A DNA stretch of 64,000 nt, taken from the NCBI GenBank assembly GCA_036850595.1, contig CM072148.1, forward strand, positions 18,592,731 to 18,656,730, in the 5' to 3' direction. The position numbers and the translations under genes are program-made. The notes under the pieces were generated by a model, which ran no database searches, was not told the DNA's origin, and saw nothing but the letters and a program-made list of their open reading frames with translations. The DNA comes from Rhyacichthys aspro (taxonomy: Eukaryota; Chordata; Actinopteri; Gobiiformes; Rhyacichthyidae). Shown here one piece after another: positions 50,668 through 62,558 of this stretch; the stretch's first letter is position 1, and the number at the start of each line of letters is the position of its first letter.

Positions 50668-53600
50668 TTATCCCGCCGACTCGTCTCCCTGCGCCGGCTC
50701 TTTATGCTGGGTCTGACCGCCAGCGCTGGCTGCTAAAATCCTCTGCACAAAGTCTTTGGTCCGACCGGCGACTAAGGGACCTGAAGGCGACACAGATGTA
50801 ACAGAAATGAGCGAAAAAGAACAAAAATGGGAGATCCTGGTCTCTTGGTTACACAATAGAAAATGACAAATTAATTGAGGGCTCTTTAAAGAAAGCATTT
50901 AATTCAGACTTTTTTTGGAGATCAATAAAGGCTTTTAATTCAGTTGAAAAAAACATGCTTCTGTTAAACCAATCTCACTCATCGCCAAAGCCACAAAACC
51001 TACATTTATTCAAAATGCATGATATTGAAGATATAAACATTACACATATCTGAAAAGGAACAAACACATACATCTTGAGGGCTAAAATAGAGTGCTGTGA
51101 AAAACTATTTGCTGTTACTTTTTCACATAAGGCCATGTAGGTTCAAGTATTTTATTTTCCTTAATAAATAAAATCATCACTTTAAAACTGGATTTTGTGT
51201 TTACTTGAGTTATCTTTGTCTAATATTTAAATTTGTTTGATTGTCGGAGTGTGACAAATGTGCAAATAAAATAAGAAATCAGAAGAGGGACAAATACTTT
51301 TTCACAGCACTGTATGTGAAGTGTACCAAAGTTTTTTTTACCTCCTCTAAAGTGTTTTTTATATAAATATAGCTCCTTTTGTCTCTTTGGTGGGCTTGTA
51401 TGCTTTTTGATAAGGAAGCAGTAGAAAATGAACGATTGAATGAAACACTAATTTTTGTGTAAACTCCACTTTTGAATCATGCACTTAAAGCTGAGCTCAT
51501 TATAGGTACTGCTGGCGCATTAGTGTCTCTGAGCCTCACCGCTGGACTCCCGGAGGATGTCCTCCAGTCGCTGAGTCATTCCTCGTTCGTCTGCGTCGTC
51601 GTCTTCACTGCTCTCCACTCGCCGCCTGATCAGCTCTTTAATCCGCAGCAGAGCACCGAGAAGGTTTTCTGTACATCACAAACCATTAAACAAAGATATT
51701 ATATGCCTCTGATATAATTACACTGTAAAATCCATTAGCTGTCTAGACTCACACGTTACAGTGCGCAGAATTAGACTTAATGAGATCATTCAGCACTATT
51801 GTTTTCCCAAGATACTGACTTAAGATTTACGTCACGGCATGCATTATCTGCTGACTGAGTGTAGATGTACACAAATGTAAATGCATCTGTTAGAGCCAAG
51901 CATAAGGTATTTCAGCTTGTGTGAACCCTTGACTGAAATGATAGAAAGTGACTAATATTGTCCATCTTCTCATTCTCATTCAGATTCAATCAGATCAATC
52001 AAGATCTCAGGAAAAGGTTTGATTTTATGCATATGTCTATGAGTTAATTGTGGGGTTACCACTGCCCTTGGTGATGATGCTCATGAACTGCACACGACTT
52101 CTTACTTCTTTACTTTTACTACATTTAAAAAGTCTACAAAGCGCTCACCTCTGACTGACTCACTCAGAGGAGAGCAGCTTGGGAGATATGAGTGCTCTAG
52201 AGAAACTGCGCGCTAACACCAGTGCAGCTTACCTCTGAAATTACACTGAGATTGTTATATACTAACAGTATAGCCCTGATGCATTTCCTGTATATTCATA
52301 TATGACGCCCAGACTTAAATTTGAGTGCCTTTAAAATAAAAGTATCACAACTTTATTATGTACTGAACTCTACTATGCACATTGTATGCACTCTTGGATT
52401 AATTCTGTTTTTAATACAAGCCTCCTGAGGGCCAGTCAGGGGCATGTTGAACACCGTAAAATTAAACTCAAATAATTGCATAATACTTTGAAACCTACAG
52501 TAACTCATCACTAAAAGCATCTACTAAAAGTTTGGTCTTGGCTAGTGAGGTCATAATTACTAAGTGTGACCGCAGCCATATTTGGTCTGACTTTCCTGTT
52601 TGATCCCATAGAGACTGTATTTTCTAAGGGCTTCATCAGTAAGGTTGACAATTACATATTACAGTTCTTCTTTGTTAGCAGATTTTTTTATAGTACAGTG
52701 TATTATTTAGGCCAGCGGTGTCAAACATATGCCTCGCAGGCCAGAGGGAACAAACCTACCAGTTGAATGAATTTGGAAAGTGTGAATTAGTAATCAAACA
52801 TTATGTACAAAGCACATTTCAACGTCCAAGTCTGAACCAATGTGCTTTCCATCAGTGCAATAACAAATAGCAATCAAAATTAAAAAGAGTAAACATTATG
52901 ATAGTAAAACAATAAATAACAATAGAAATTTAACAGTGCCTGTAAGTGTCAAAAGTCCAGTGGAGGGAGTATAGGGCAGGAGTGATACGAGTCTGCCTGC
53001 GAGCGTTTGTTAAAAGACGAGCAGCAGCATCTTGTACAAACTGGAGGCATCGAAGAGAGGACTGGTTTACTCCAACTCAAAGTGTGTCACAAAAGGCAAG
53101 GTGAGAACTGATCAATGTCTGTTTAGCTTTTTCAAAGTAATTTTGGCTCAGGAGGGTTTTAGTAAGAGTAGCGGACATAACATAACACTGAGACCCTGTA
53201 ATAAACAGCAGATGGCAGCAATGTGCAACAACCCTCCATGACACCCTCATTTCCCAAAAAGTCTTTGTTAAAAAGGAGAAAAGTAGACACAGGGTTTCCA
53301 AGAAAATGGTGATGGTGAAAACAACCACTTGCAAGGACAACTGAGAAGTAAGAAGATAAATTAATTGTTAGCAGGTCTGAGGACACAGCAGTTTATACCT
53401 GTCACCGAGAGGTCAGTGATGCAGAAGTGAATGTTAGTCATGTTATTGCTAGCAAAATAGCATTAGCATTAAAGTTATACTGTGAGGGTGAGTTCATGAA
53501 AACATCCGGGCTGAAGGCTTTTGCCAACATTAGTTGATTAGAGCACAGACATAATAATGTGATTGTACTTCTTTGCACTAAATAAAAGGAAACCCTTCAT

Positions 53601-56600
53601 TTAGGCCCTTGAAGTGATCTTCTGAGATTTATTTCAAGGTTGTATGTAGGACTTATATATAAGCAGCTGTAGATTACTGTCTGCACACATAGTCTGGACA
53701 GCTTCCCAGAGAAATTAATATCTGTTTTGATATACACTACATAATGTTATTAACAGTAGAGTACAGTTTTTACAGGACTACACTGCTTCTGTGAGCCTAG
53801 CCAGTTCTCTAGGCTACAACAACGATCTGCCGACCTGCCGACCAATATACAAGCAACATATTGCAATACCTCAAAAATATTGGAGTATTGCTTTAATGCA
53901 GTGATGAAGAATAAAGAGTTTTTAAAGGAAAGGAGAATAACAAGGAAAAAGAGGAAGTAAAGGAAGTGAGAGGTTAGGCTTTGTGAGTTTGTTGGCTTCA
54001 GAGCAAGAATTCCTGGAGCCCAATCGAAAAGCAACACAATGACATGACCAGGAATGACTGGAATGCAAAAAAAATATATCTCAAGAAGAGGGTAAAGGAG
54101 GACAAAAGAACCTGCTTTGGGTTAACGTTGCACGCCAGTCAAATCACACATTCTCGCCTGAAGGTTTATGACATTTATGAACTGGACTGGACCAATGCAA
54201 AGAAGAAGCCATATGTGAACATCATGCAGAAACACTCCCATCTTCTCTGGGTCAAAGTTCATACTGTGCAAAAACAGTTCCCATTTTTGCCTCAGTCTGT
54301 TTTAGGTGAGCTTTTTTCCCAAGAAGATGGTGGTGTTTCTGGGATGGTCTCCTTTGCCTTTTGATGATTATGTGTTACATTGATAAACTGTTATTCAAAG
54401 TCTTCACAATTTTAAATACGTTTTACATGTAATTTTTGGCAGATTTATGGACCTCTGCCCATCTTTACTAATGACTCCTTCAAAAATGCTCCTTTATACT
54501 TAGTCTAAAACCTAATTAGTTTCAAAACACTCTTCCAGCTGTTTAGTACCACTTACTTTTCTAGCCTTTTGTTGACCTAGTCCCAACTTTTTTGAGATAT
54601 GTTGCTGCCAATGTTCATATGTTGTGAATAAAATATTTTATAAAATAAATAAATAAAGGTATCAAACTGACTCATGTTTTAAAAACTGTATAGATTATTT
54701 TCTGTATTTTCTAGGACTGTATTATACCATTATTATCCAGTAATATAACACAAAAGAGTGGATGGTACTCACTATGCTATGTTATTTGTTTGTACTTTTG
54801 TTATATGTTTTACGCATGATTTAATATTTATTTCACTATATAATTTTGATAAAGCTGCCCTATTGAAGAGTCTCCTAATAACATCTTGAAAAAGAAACCA
54901 GTGTGCATTAAAGAAGTTGAACACTCAATGGACGTAAATGTGCTTTGTCGTTGGGAGGCTGGTGTGCCACTGTTTGGCCAGTCACCAGCAACCACACATA
55001 CATGGAAGTAGGTGAAGTGAATGTAGTAGGACCCAGTGTGGACCCAGAGTCGGACTATGAAGGGATGAAAGAGGTAACTATTCAAGTAATATGGATGTAA
55101 TGTGTTGGGGCTACAAGTTTAATCATAAAGGAGGATGAAGCCGTTCTGTCACAGCCTGCCATGTGACGTATTAAACTAAACATTCAATTTAAACCAGAAA
55201 ACTAACCACTAAAAAGCCTTCATATTTCATGGATAAAAACATGTCAAGGCCCTTTTAGGACATAAAGTACTAAATATATCAAAACCACCCTGCATAACTT
55301 TTAGCCAGTAGAGGGCGCAGATGTGCAACTGCACCAGCATCTAAAGGTAGAGACGTTTAAGACGGCAATTTTGGAAAAAAGAGCATGTCTTCTGAGGCAG
55401 TAGGGTCAGTTTAATGTATTTTAGTTAAAATACTACTCTGTTAGGGTCCAGTGTATTGGCCTGTTTTTTGTAATATATACATGGTGTGCGTAATCTTTGT
55501 TACATCTAGTCTGGTTTGGTTTATGGAGCAGAATTTAGGAGTATGTTCAACACTAAACCACAAGGTTTAGTAAATGTATAGGGGAGAGCGGGGACAGTTG
55601 CAACACATTTTGTTTAGTTTCTCAGAGACTGTTTGTGTTGGAAAGACAAAATTTAAATACATTAAAGCCACACTGTTGTAACGTCTGTAGATATGACAAT
55701 ATATACATACGACATATGACAATATATACATACAATTCAATATACAATACAATATATATTTGGACTTAAATGGAAGTCAATCACTGCAACTGAGAGAGGA
55801 CGGTTGCAACATAGATTTAAGTTAATTAATAAAATTATTCTTAGTAATTCACAGTTTTTTTTTAGTAAGTTCTTTGCTACTGTAAAAGGTCACATGGTGA
55901 CATAGTGGTTAGTGCTGTTGCCTCACAGCAAGAAGGCCCAGAGTTTGACTTTCTGAGGAGTTTGCATGTTCTCCCCAAGCTAGGGTGAGTTTTCTCACAA
56001 AACTATTGATTCTATTAATTTCACACTACAAGTACCCACGGAGGACAAACGGAAGTGAATATGAATAATACAATATGTTCTTTATTAATCTGTAAAATTG
56101 CTATTTTGTTAAGGTTAGACAAGTTTAAACATAAATGTTGTAAGACTGGACCCTATACTCCAGCCATGATAAAACTTGCTCTGCTTCCTTGACACATCAG
56201 CTTTGACACATTCTAGTTGCTAAGACAATGCTGATTAAAAGGATGTGACTTAATAATCTGATGGAGGGCAGGAAGTAAACAGCAGCTACAGCAGAGAAAC
56301 AGGAAAACCTACATTGCATTGAGGGTAGATACAAACATAAAATCACCATTTGTGTTGGACATGGTACTTAATTAATGAAAAAGATAGATTTTTTCAACTG
56401 AGATCGAGTATTTACCTGCTATAGAGGTAGGTAATAGCTATACAGTAAGCACTTATCTTGTCTTTTTAAAACAGCAAATTCATGTATTCAAGTATGAAGA
56501 TACACAGCTTTTATGTTAGCATTTGGATCCTTGGCCTCTGCTCCAGGAGCTCCTGCCATAGTGGTTTGCTTTCAATGTCTTCTAAAGCACAAAAGCCATA

Positions 56601-59600
56601 TCCAGTAATCCATTTTGATGACTTTATCTCTGATTTTTAAACCCAACAGATATCTTCTATGTGCATTTTAATAAGTGTTACTAAAGTCAAACTATCAGCT
56701 AGTCTTATCACAGGACTCCTGCGTTCAGTGAAATACAGTATGTCATTTGGGAAGGAATTTTTACTTTTAACAAATTAGAGACATGGCAGACTTGCACGGG
56801 ATTAAAATCACAGACGAGCCCTGCAATTATTACAAATTATTAGATGTCTTCAGGTTATTATAATCTCATGCCAATACGGCTTAAGACAGAAAACCACACA
56901 AAATATCAGCATATTATCAGCATTACTATCTGAATTTCATATTACAGCTTCTCCCGGAAGTTACGTCAAACAAGTTATTGGGTAATTATTTCACCATGTC
57001 AGAATATGACACAGCTCTAGTATGATTTAGACAGATATTAATGGTTATATGTTAATATGAGCTGCACTGACCATATTCCTGGTTAAGTCCCCACAGTTTG
57101 ATCTTGTTGGCTTCATGCTGAGCTTTCTTCTTAAGTCTGCAGGCTCTGAGGAAAAAGAAGAAAAAAAAGTGTCACTTTATGAGAAGAAAGAGGTTTGTAT
57201 TCTCCACATGAGCCTGTTACTGTTATCACTGCTCACACTGAGAGCGGCACACATTTACAAACTGTGAAGAAGATTGACTGGAGGCCTTGTCCGCCCACTC
57301 TCCCCCCCGATACTGCAGCATTTGACACAGTGACTCTGAATGGATACGGACAGTTTGGTTTCAGAGTATTCGAGGTCGGAAAAAAGCAACAGGGAATGAA
57401 TCTATAGTAGCAAGTGAAATATTAATGTGTCTCTTGTGAACTATTCTCTACAGCGAGAAGCAAAAATTCTCCACTTCCCTCAAAGCTGTGAGTCAGGCGA
57501 ATGAAAATGAATAATACTCGCCGGGTCAAAAGGGCTGAACAAATAGGACTCTCCAGTTTTTCATCTTTAAATGTTGGACTGTGGCCAGAAATAGTAGAAA
57601 TTAATAGACTAAGGAACCTTGGCTCCTGTTGGCTGCCATTCAAAAACATTCATATACATATTTTTACAGTCGTGGTCTCAATTTTCTTTTCACTTTTCAC
57701 TTCATTTTTCTGGAGTCACTTTACAGACTTTGTGACATATAACAGACCACGTTCCTGAGGTAAAATGTCTTTGAAAAACACAAGAACTCCTTTTCATTTA
57801 CTGTGGATGGGGTATTTTTCGAGCCAGTCCTCTACAATAAACTACACTTTTTAGCCTATTAACATTACTACTCTGTAAGTTGGAACATTAACATTATAAG
57901 CTGTTAAACAACTATCAAGTTACTTTTAATAATACCTTCACTTTTAGTAAAAACTGAAGGCTAATGCTTTATAATTACCCTGACTTTTATATCTTTCTGC
58001 TTGTGAACAAATCAATCCTCAGTCTACACCCAAATAATTTCACCAATCCCTTATCTTTATATGAACCCCACAGGGAAAGATCAACTGCCTCCAGGTTATT
58101 AGCAGGCCTATTTCTGCTCCCTCTATTGGAGCCTTAAAGAGGGTGTCTCTCACGTTATCTCTGCAATAAACATTAAAATGTGTGTTTATTCACATATTTC
58201 TGAACATTAAATTCATAGAGCTGTTTATTCACATATTTCTGAACATTAAATTCATAGAGCTGATCCAATTTATTATAATTTAGAGACTCACTATTTGAGG
58301 CACAGGTTGTGCTTGTGTTTAATGCAGTGTAGACGACAAATACAATGTTTAAATTCATGAAGTGAGAGCCGTATGACGCTGACTCTGTTTATAACCAGAG
58401 ACATCTGTTGATAATAAACGTTAGCTTTGTTGTCGGGAAAAAGTGCAATGAGTGCTGAATATAACGTTCATTCATACATACATTCATTCATTCGTTTGCT
58501 TGCTTTTTCCCATTAGGTGTCACTGGAGCCCATCCCAGCAACCTTGGGCCTTAGGCTGACACTTAGAGACAGATAGTGACAGACAACTATTCATTCTTAC
58601 ATTAATTCAGGGCTACTGCAACAAAGCAATTTCCACTTTGGATTAATAACATTTAAGTCTAAATGTACAGTTTCAGCACTGACACCATCATTGAAATTCA
58701 TTTGTATTTTAGTAACTGTAGAGCTTTGCAAAGTTGATTCAAGCTGAGAAAGATAACACTCATTAGTTTTAATGTGTGAAAATATTTACAATAAATACAT
58801 AAAACTACACATATGTCTACAAATCAGTGACGATGATATACAAAAATGAGTAACACGAGCTAAGCCAGGGCTGGAACGAAAACTTAATAAGACTCAACCC
58901 TGGAATAAACCCAGTATTAAACAGAATACTATACCAAGTGTGAAATCACAGCTAAACTAGGGCTTAACCCAGACTGAAACAGGACTGGCCCAGCCCCAGC
59001 TTTACACCAAACACGTTAGCAGAGCATAATGTCAGCTCTGTGTCTTGTCAAAAGCGTTAATTTCCACTGGGAGCATTTATGAAGCAATCTGTCTCCATTA
59101 TGGCATTTCAACAGCAGATTTTCATGCATTTCCACATTGGAGACTAAACGCATTTTTTGAATAGAATTGAAAAAGAGACTCCATCAGGACTTAACCTTCA
59201 TTACAGTGATGTCGAGGCTACACTCACATACACATATTTTCATTAAACGTCTGTGTTCTCCCTCATTACCCTCTTTGCCCTTGCGTTTGTATGGCCTTTA
59301 ATAAATGTTTGTAAAAAATAAGATACTCCCTCCTCTTCCAAACAGCCTGTAATAACATCCCCTCCCTCCCTCGCTCTCTCCTTCCCTCCCTCCCTTGCTC
59401 TCAAATGAACTCGGCTTGACCCCGCTGTGCCTCCATTTCCTGCCATTCAGCTCTTCATCCTGCCTCCCTCCATCAGCATCTCATCCGCTTTACTCTTTTC
59501 CTCCATAACGCTCCATCTTCCGTTTATTCATTCCGTCAGTGCTCAGTTTCAAGGTAACTTCACTCCAAATTCCGCTCGCGTTATGCTTTTCTTGTGATAT

Positions 59601-62558
59601 TTTTAACATGTGTGTCATCCTCAGGGACGTCCTCCAAATGTCTTGTACAAATAAATTTGGAATATATGAGACATAAAGCTTGTTTGCTATGGCTCCCTCG
59701 GAAATTTTGGTTCAAAAGGTCAATACGTCCGACTTGGAAGGTAATTAAATGCCTGTATATCCTCGCTGTGTTACAGTGAGTTCTCTCTGGCTTCTCCCAT
59801 CGTCCAAAGACATCTAAGAGACATCTGAATTGCCCAATGGGAATAAATGTGACTGTGACTGCTTCTCTGTATGCAGTGCTTGGATAGATGGGTGGGTGAT
59901 AGATGAATGGGTGGATGGGTGAGTGGAGGTGTGATAGATGGGTGGGTGATGGACGGTTGGATGGACGGATGGATTAATGGTTTGATTCCTTGATGGATGG
60001 AGTAGCTGATACATGGGTGGATTATGGATGAATGGATGTTTGGATGGATGGATGAATGGGTGACAGATGGGTGGATGATGAATGGATGAGTTATTGATAA
60101 ATGAGCATATATAATTGTGTCATAAGCTGAATTTACTAGATGTACAGGTGCATTAGCTTTTTCCACTTAAACAATTTTTGTGAGAAAGAGTGAGTATGGC
60201 TCTAAACACCAGTCGTCATGTTTTTCTCATCTGTTTACATGTTTTACTGTGTGTTTCTGTCTGGCTCTGGAGCATTCTCAGAGAACTTATCCAGGTGTGT
60301 TACTCTGAAAAAGAGAAATTCAAATCATGCCCTCCTCAATTGGGCTGAGACGATGACATGCATTTTATAACTTATAATTTTGGATTCTCTGAGTGTCTGT
60401 CTCTCAGTGTTAGCCCTGCGATTAACTGGCAATATTCCAGGGTGCGTCCCATCTCGAGCCCATAGCAGCTGGGATAGGTTCCAGCCCCTCTTCACAACCC
60501 AAAGGCAAAGACACATAAGGCATAGTGGATACATTTCTCATTTTGGTTTGATTTGACTCAGATGTTTTCATGAATCCAATAAAATATATGTTTTCCTGCA
60601 TGTACTGCTATCTTTTTCCCATAGAAACCATTCAACCCTTTGCCATAAAATCTATTTGACAAGCTTGTCATGAATGTATGTACACATTTGGATATACAGA
60701 CGCTTAAAACGTCCACTCAGTCTGAGAAATATGGGCTAAAACCTCTAAGGACCTCAATGTAATTTTTCCTTTCAAAAAAGACTCAAAGCTTGAGTTTTAA
60801 AATCTAGCAAAAAGAATAATGTTCACGAGGAGAGTCTCCATGAACTACTGGAAGTAAATAAACCTTGTGTGACGTCAGAGGCTGGAGGTTTACTGCTGGA
60901 GTAAACAGAAATGGAGAGCTGCTGCAAATGATTGAATCCACTGCGCATCTATATTAAAACTTATTGATACAACATCTTATAGCTTCGAGACAGATATTGG
61001 CTAATTCTTAGACTCCAAATGTTAGCATTGATCACTCTGTAGTAAATCAAAAACAGTAAAGCTTGTGGCAAAGCTTGAAAACTGTAACAATAAAGAGTGG
61101 AACAATCACACTGCTGTTACCTGCCTGCAAGTATAACATTATTATAATAACTATCAGCTTTAAAGTCTTTCCAAAAGTCCACAATCCACTACTACAAATG
61201 CTTAAAAAAGTTCTCATTTCCACAAGATGCCAAATGAAAAACTCTTGAAAGTATTAGCGATGACAAGTCTAACAGCAACAAATGATTGATTTGTGACACA
61301 GACAGCGAGGTGAAACTGTTAAATATTACTTTACAATAAAATCAGAAAAAAGGATCGGTTACTGAAGAATTTTCAACCAAAGACGTGGTGAGTCATTCAG
61401 TCTAGAGCCTAATGAGCGCAGCAGATTGAAGTGATGTAACATTCACCTGTAATTAATATTTTACAGTGATATATCATTTCTTCTAACAGAGCCAGGTATT
61501 TAAAACCAGGTTGACAGATGCTGTGGCTGTCACCATTACCATGGATACAAACATGCTCAATAGAGTTGTAACACCAGCACTTATTAAAATGTCAGTTTTG
61601 TCCATCTACACGTTTCTGCTGCATCCAGAGGTTTTTTTTTAAATGTTCACTTTGAAGACACTTTAAAAACTCTCACACAAACACAGAGTGTAAAGTATGC
61701 TTTATAAAAAATACCTGTGTACGCATGTATTAGTGTCTTTCATGGAATACACCCAAGGTCTAAGTTGAAAACATTTCATCCCTCATCCCAGAGATGGAAT
61801 TCAATTCTTCAGTTCAACTGGAAAAAGAACTGAATTATACATCCCACAGAGGGAGTGGTTTAGTCTGAAACTACTGTGATTGGACAATGCTAGTCTAGTT
61901 TCATAGTCGTTAAGAGTTGAATGGGCAGTGTGAGAGCTGATGGGGGAGTTGTTAGGCTCCTGTGGGCCATAAGCGTAACTGTTCCCTCCAAGTGTTAATG
62001 TCCTATTAGAGAGAAAGGGATTTTGGCTTCAAAACACTGGTGTATCTGAGCCCACCAACTCTGTTCAGAACAGAGAACTGAGCAGTCCGTTGGATGAGGG
62101 ATGAAATGTCTTCAAACCTACGTCCAGATGGCTTGTAGAAACCTTGACTATGTAACAATGACAGTAACATTGATGATATTTTATCAAATCACCAAAATAA
62201 CCAGCAACACACTGGTAAAAACCAGCAGATGGCCTTTCTTGCAAGAAAAATGATTAAAACCTCTTTAAAAATGCAATTACTTTATACCTGGGCAATCTTC
62301 TAGCTGAATTCTTTTCACAACTGTTTAAATCAATGGCTCAAATGTAAATAAAATAAAAGCAGGAGTACCTGGAGGCCAGTTTGTTTTTCTCTTTGCGGGA
62401 CCGGGCCCGTGCCACAGCGGGCAGCTCATTAACCGGCCCCATCCCGTCGATGGCAGCATTGAGCTTCTGCAGCTGCTCCCCGATGTTGTGCAGCTTCTGT
62501 GGGTTTGGCGTCAGGTCACTGGCATCTGTCTTACGAGCTTTACGCCGCCCTTTTTTGC
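50668..62558 (-). CDS. crebrf: CREB3 regulatory factor, C-terminal exons with bZIP, partial
   Basis: Nuclear bZIP-like protein that in mammals promotes loss of CREB3 and influences glucocorticoid and stress signalling (family knowledge). Four minus-strand exons join in frame: 62369-62558, 57072-57145, 51540-51668, 50668-50780. They give about 168 residues. First exon: RRKARKTDASDLTPNPQKLH and ARSRKEKNKLAS. Second: RACRLKKKAQHEANKIKLWG, so the basic signature N-x2-AS-x2-CR spans the splice. Third: leucine-rich zipper ENLLGALLRIKELIRRRVES, then DERGMTQRLEDIL. Last: PLVAGRTKDFVQRILAAS with stop at 50668-50670. This order matches the end of vertebrate CREBRF. The upstream exons, including the long N-terminal one, are off the right edge. 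Confidence 0.88.
51090..51312. mobile_element. TA-flanked miniature inverted-repeat element in a crebrf intron
   Basis: The left end is GAGTGCTGTGAAAAACTATT and the right end on the complement is CAGTGCTGTGAAAAAGTATT, both next to TA. The interior is AT-rich and non-coding. It fits a well-known abundant fish element with ACAGTGCTGTGAAAAAGTAT ends; TA flanks point to the Tc1/mariner type. Confidence 0.75.
52710..52765. mobile_element. Fragment of the hAT-like element family seen at 42839
   Basis: CAGCGGTGTCAAACATATGC resembles the CAGTGGTGTCAAACTC end of the 42839-43189 element. No second end was found. Confidence 0.4.
52950..53070. mobile_element. Possible degraded fish interspersed repeat
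   Basis: The run GCAGCAGCATCTTGTACAAA then CTGGAGGCATCGAAGAGAGG and ACTGGTTTACTCC resembles a common fish repeat. Recognition is from memory only. Confidence 0.35.
54435..54620. mobile_element. Widespread teleost repeat fragment
   Basis: Contains GGACCTCTGCCCATCTTTAC, CCTAATTAGTTTCAAAACAC and GTCCCAACTTTTTTGAGATA, landmarks of an abundant fish interspersed repeat whose class I cannot name. The 106-residue open frame just before it (54044-54364) may belong to the same insertion. Confidence 0.6.
55305..55318 (+). promoter_or_regulatory. CTCF-type motif, exact consensus match
   Basis: CCAGTAGAGGGCGC fits CCASYAGRKGGCRS at all 14 positions. It lies in a crebrf intron. Motif call only. Confidence 0.5.
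55565..55830. repeat. Probable transposon-derived repeat
   Basis: Begins GGGGAGAGCGGGGACAGTTG, a terminus seen in many animal DNA-transposon repeats, and includes a local repeat of ATATGACAATATATACATAC (about 55690-55732). The far end is unclear (GGACGGTTGCAAC near 55799). Confidence 0.4.
55889..55990 (+). mobile_element. tRNA-like fish SINE fragment
   Basis: CATAGTGGTTAGTGCTGTTG, CCTCACAGCAAGAAGGCCC and GGAGTTTGCATGTTCTCCCC follow a well-known teleost repeat that has a tRNA-like head. Truncated. Confidence 0.75.
56000..57071 (-). other. crebrf: crebrf intron, unassigned part
   Basis: AT-rich intron sequence with no exon or repeat recognised. Confidence 0.6.
58183..58262 (+). repeat. Perfect 39-bp tandem duplication
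   Basis: Two exact copies of a 39-base unit (58183-58221 and 58222-58260) starting TGTTTATTCACATATTTC, plus two more matching bases. The lack of any mismatch suggests a recent duplication. Confidence 0.9.
58496..58620. mobile_element. Degraded fish interspersed repeat
   Basis: GTCACTGGAGCCCATCCCAG followed by GACACTTAGAGACAGATAG resembles the common fish repeat also seen at 60395-60530, in a degraded form. Confidence 0.45.
58858..58995 (-). repeat. TTTAGTCC-type array, minus orientation
   Basis: Units such as GCTAAGCCAGGGCTGG, AACTAGGGCTTAACCCAG and AAACAGGACTGGCC are reverse-complement forms of the TTTAGTCC unit. Confidence 0.6.
59775..59880. mobile_element. Fish repeat fragment before the GATG array
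   Basis: CGTCCAAAGACATCTAAGAG, AATTGCCCAATGGGAATAAA and GTGACTGTGACTGCTTCTCT follow the start of the common fish repeat whose later part (CCCTGCGATTAACTGGC) is at 60415. Confidence 0.5.
59881..60105 (+). repeat. Degenerate GATG/GGTG microsatellite
   Basis: About 225 bases of GATG, GGTG and GATA tetramers (GATGGATGGATTAATGG and similar). The long minus-strand open frame rich in His, Pro, Ser and Ile is only a translation of this repeat. Confidence 0.9.
60395..60530. mobile_element. Common fish interspersed repeat, 3' part
   Basis: CCCTGCGATTAACTGGC, CCAGGGTGCGTCCCATCTCG and AGCTGGGATAGGTTCCAGCC match a very abundant teleost repeat. In other copies this block leads into GATG-type tails. Confidence 0.7.
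60531..62368 (-). other. crebrf: crebrf intron, unassigned part
   Basis: AT-rich intron. No exon, repeat family or strong motif cluster recognised. Confidence 0.6.

Noticed and set aside
54044..54364. 106-residue open frame on the plus strand
   Set aside because: It sits next to a teleost interspersed repeat and probably belongs to that insertion. No known domain seen, so no gene called.
59771..60166. 131-residue minus-strand frame rich in His, Pro, Ser and Ile
   Set aside because: Direct translation of the GATG microsatellite.
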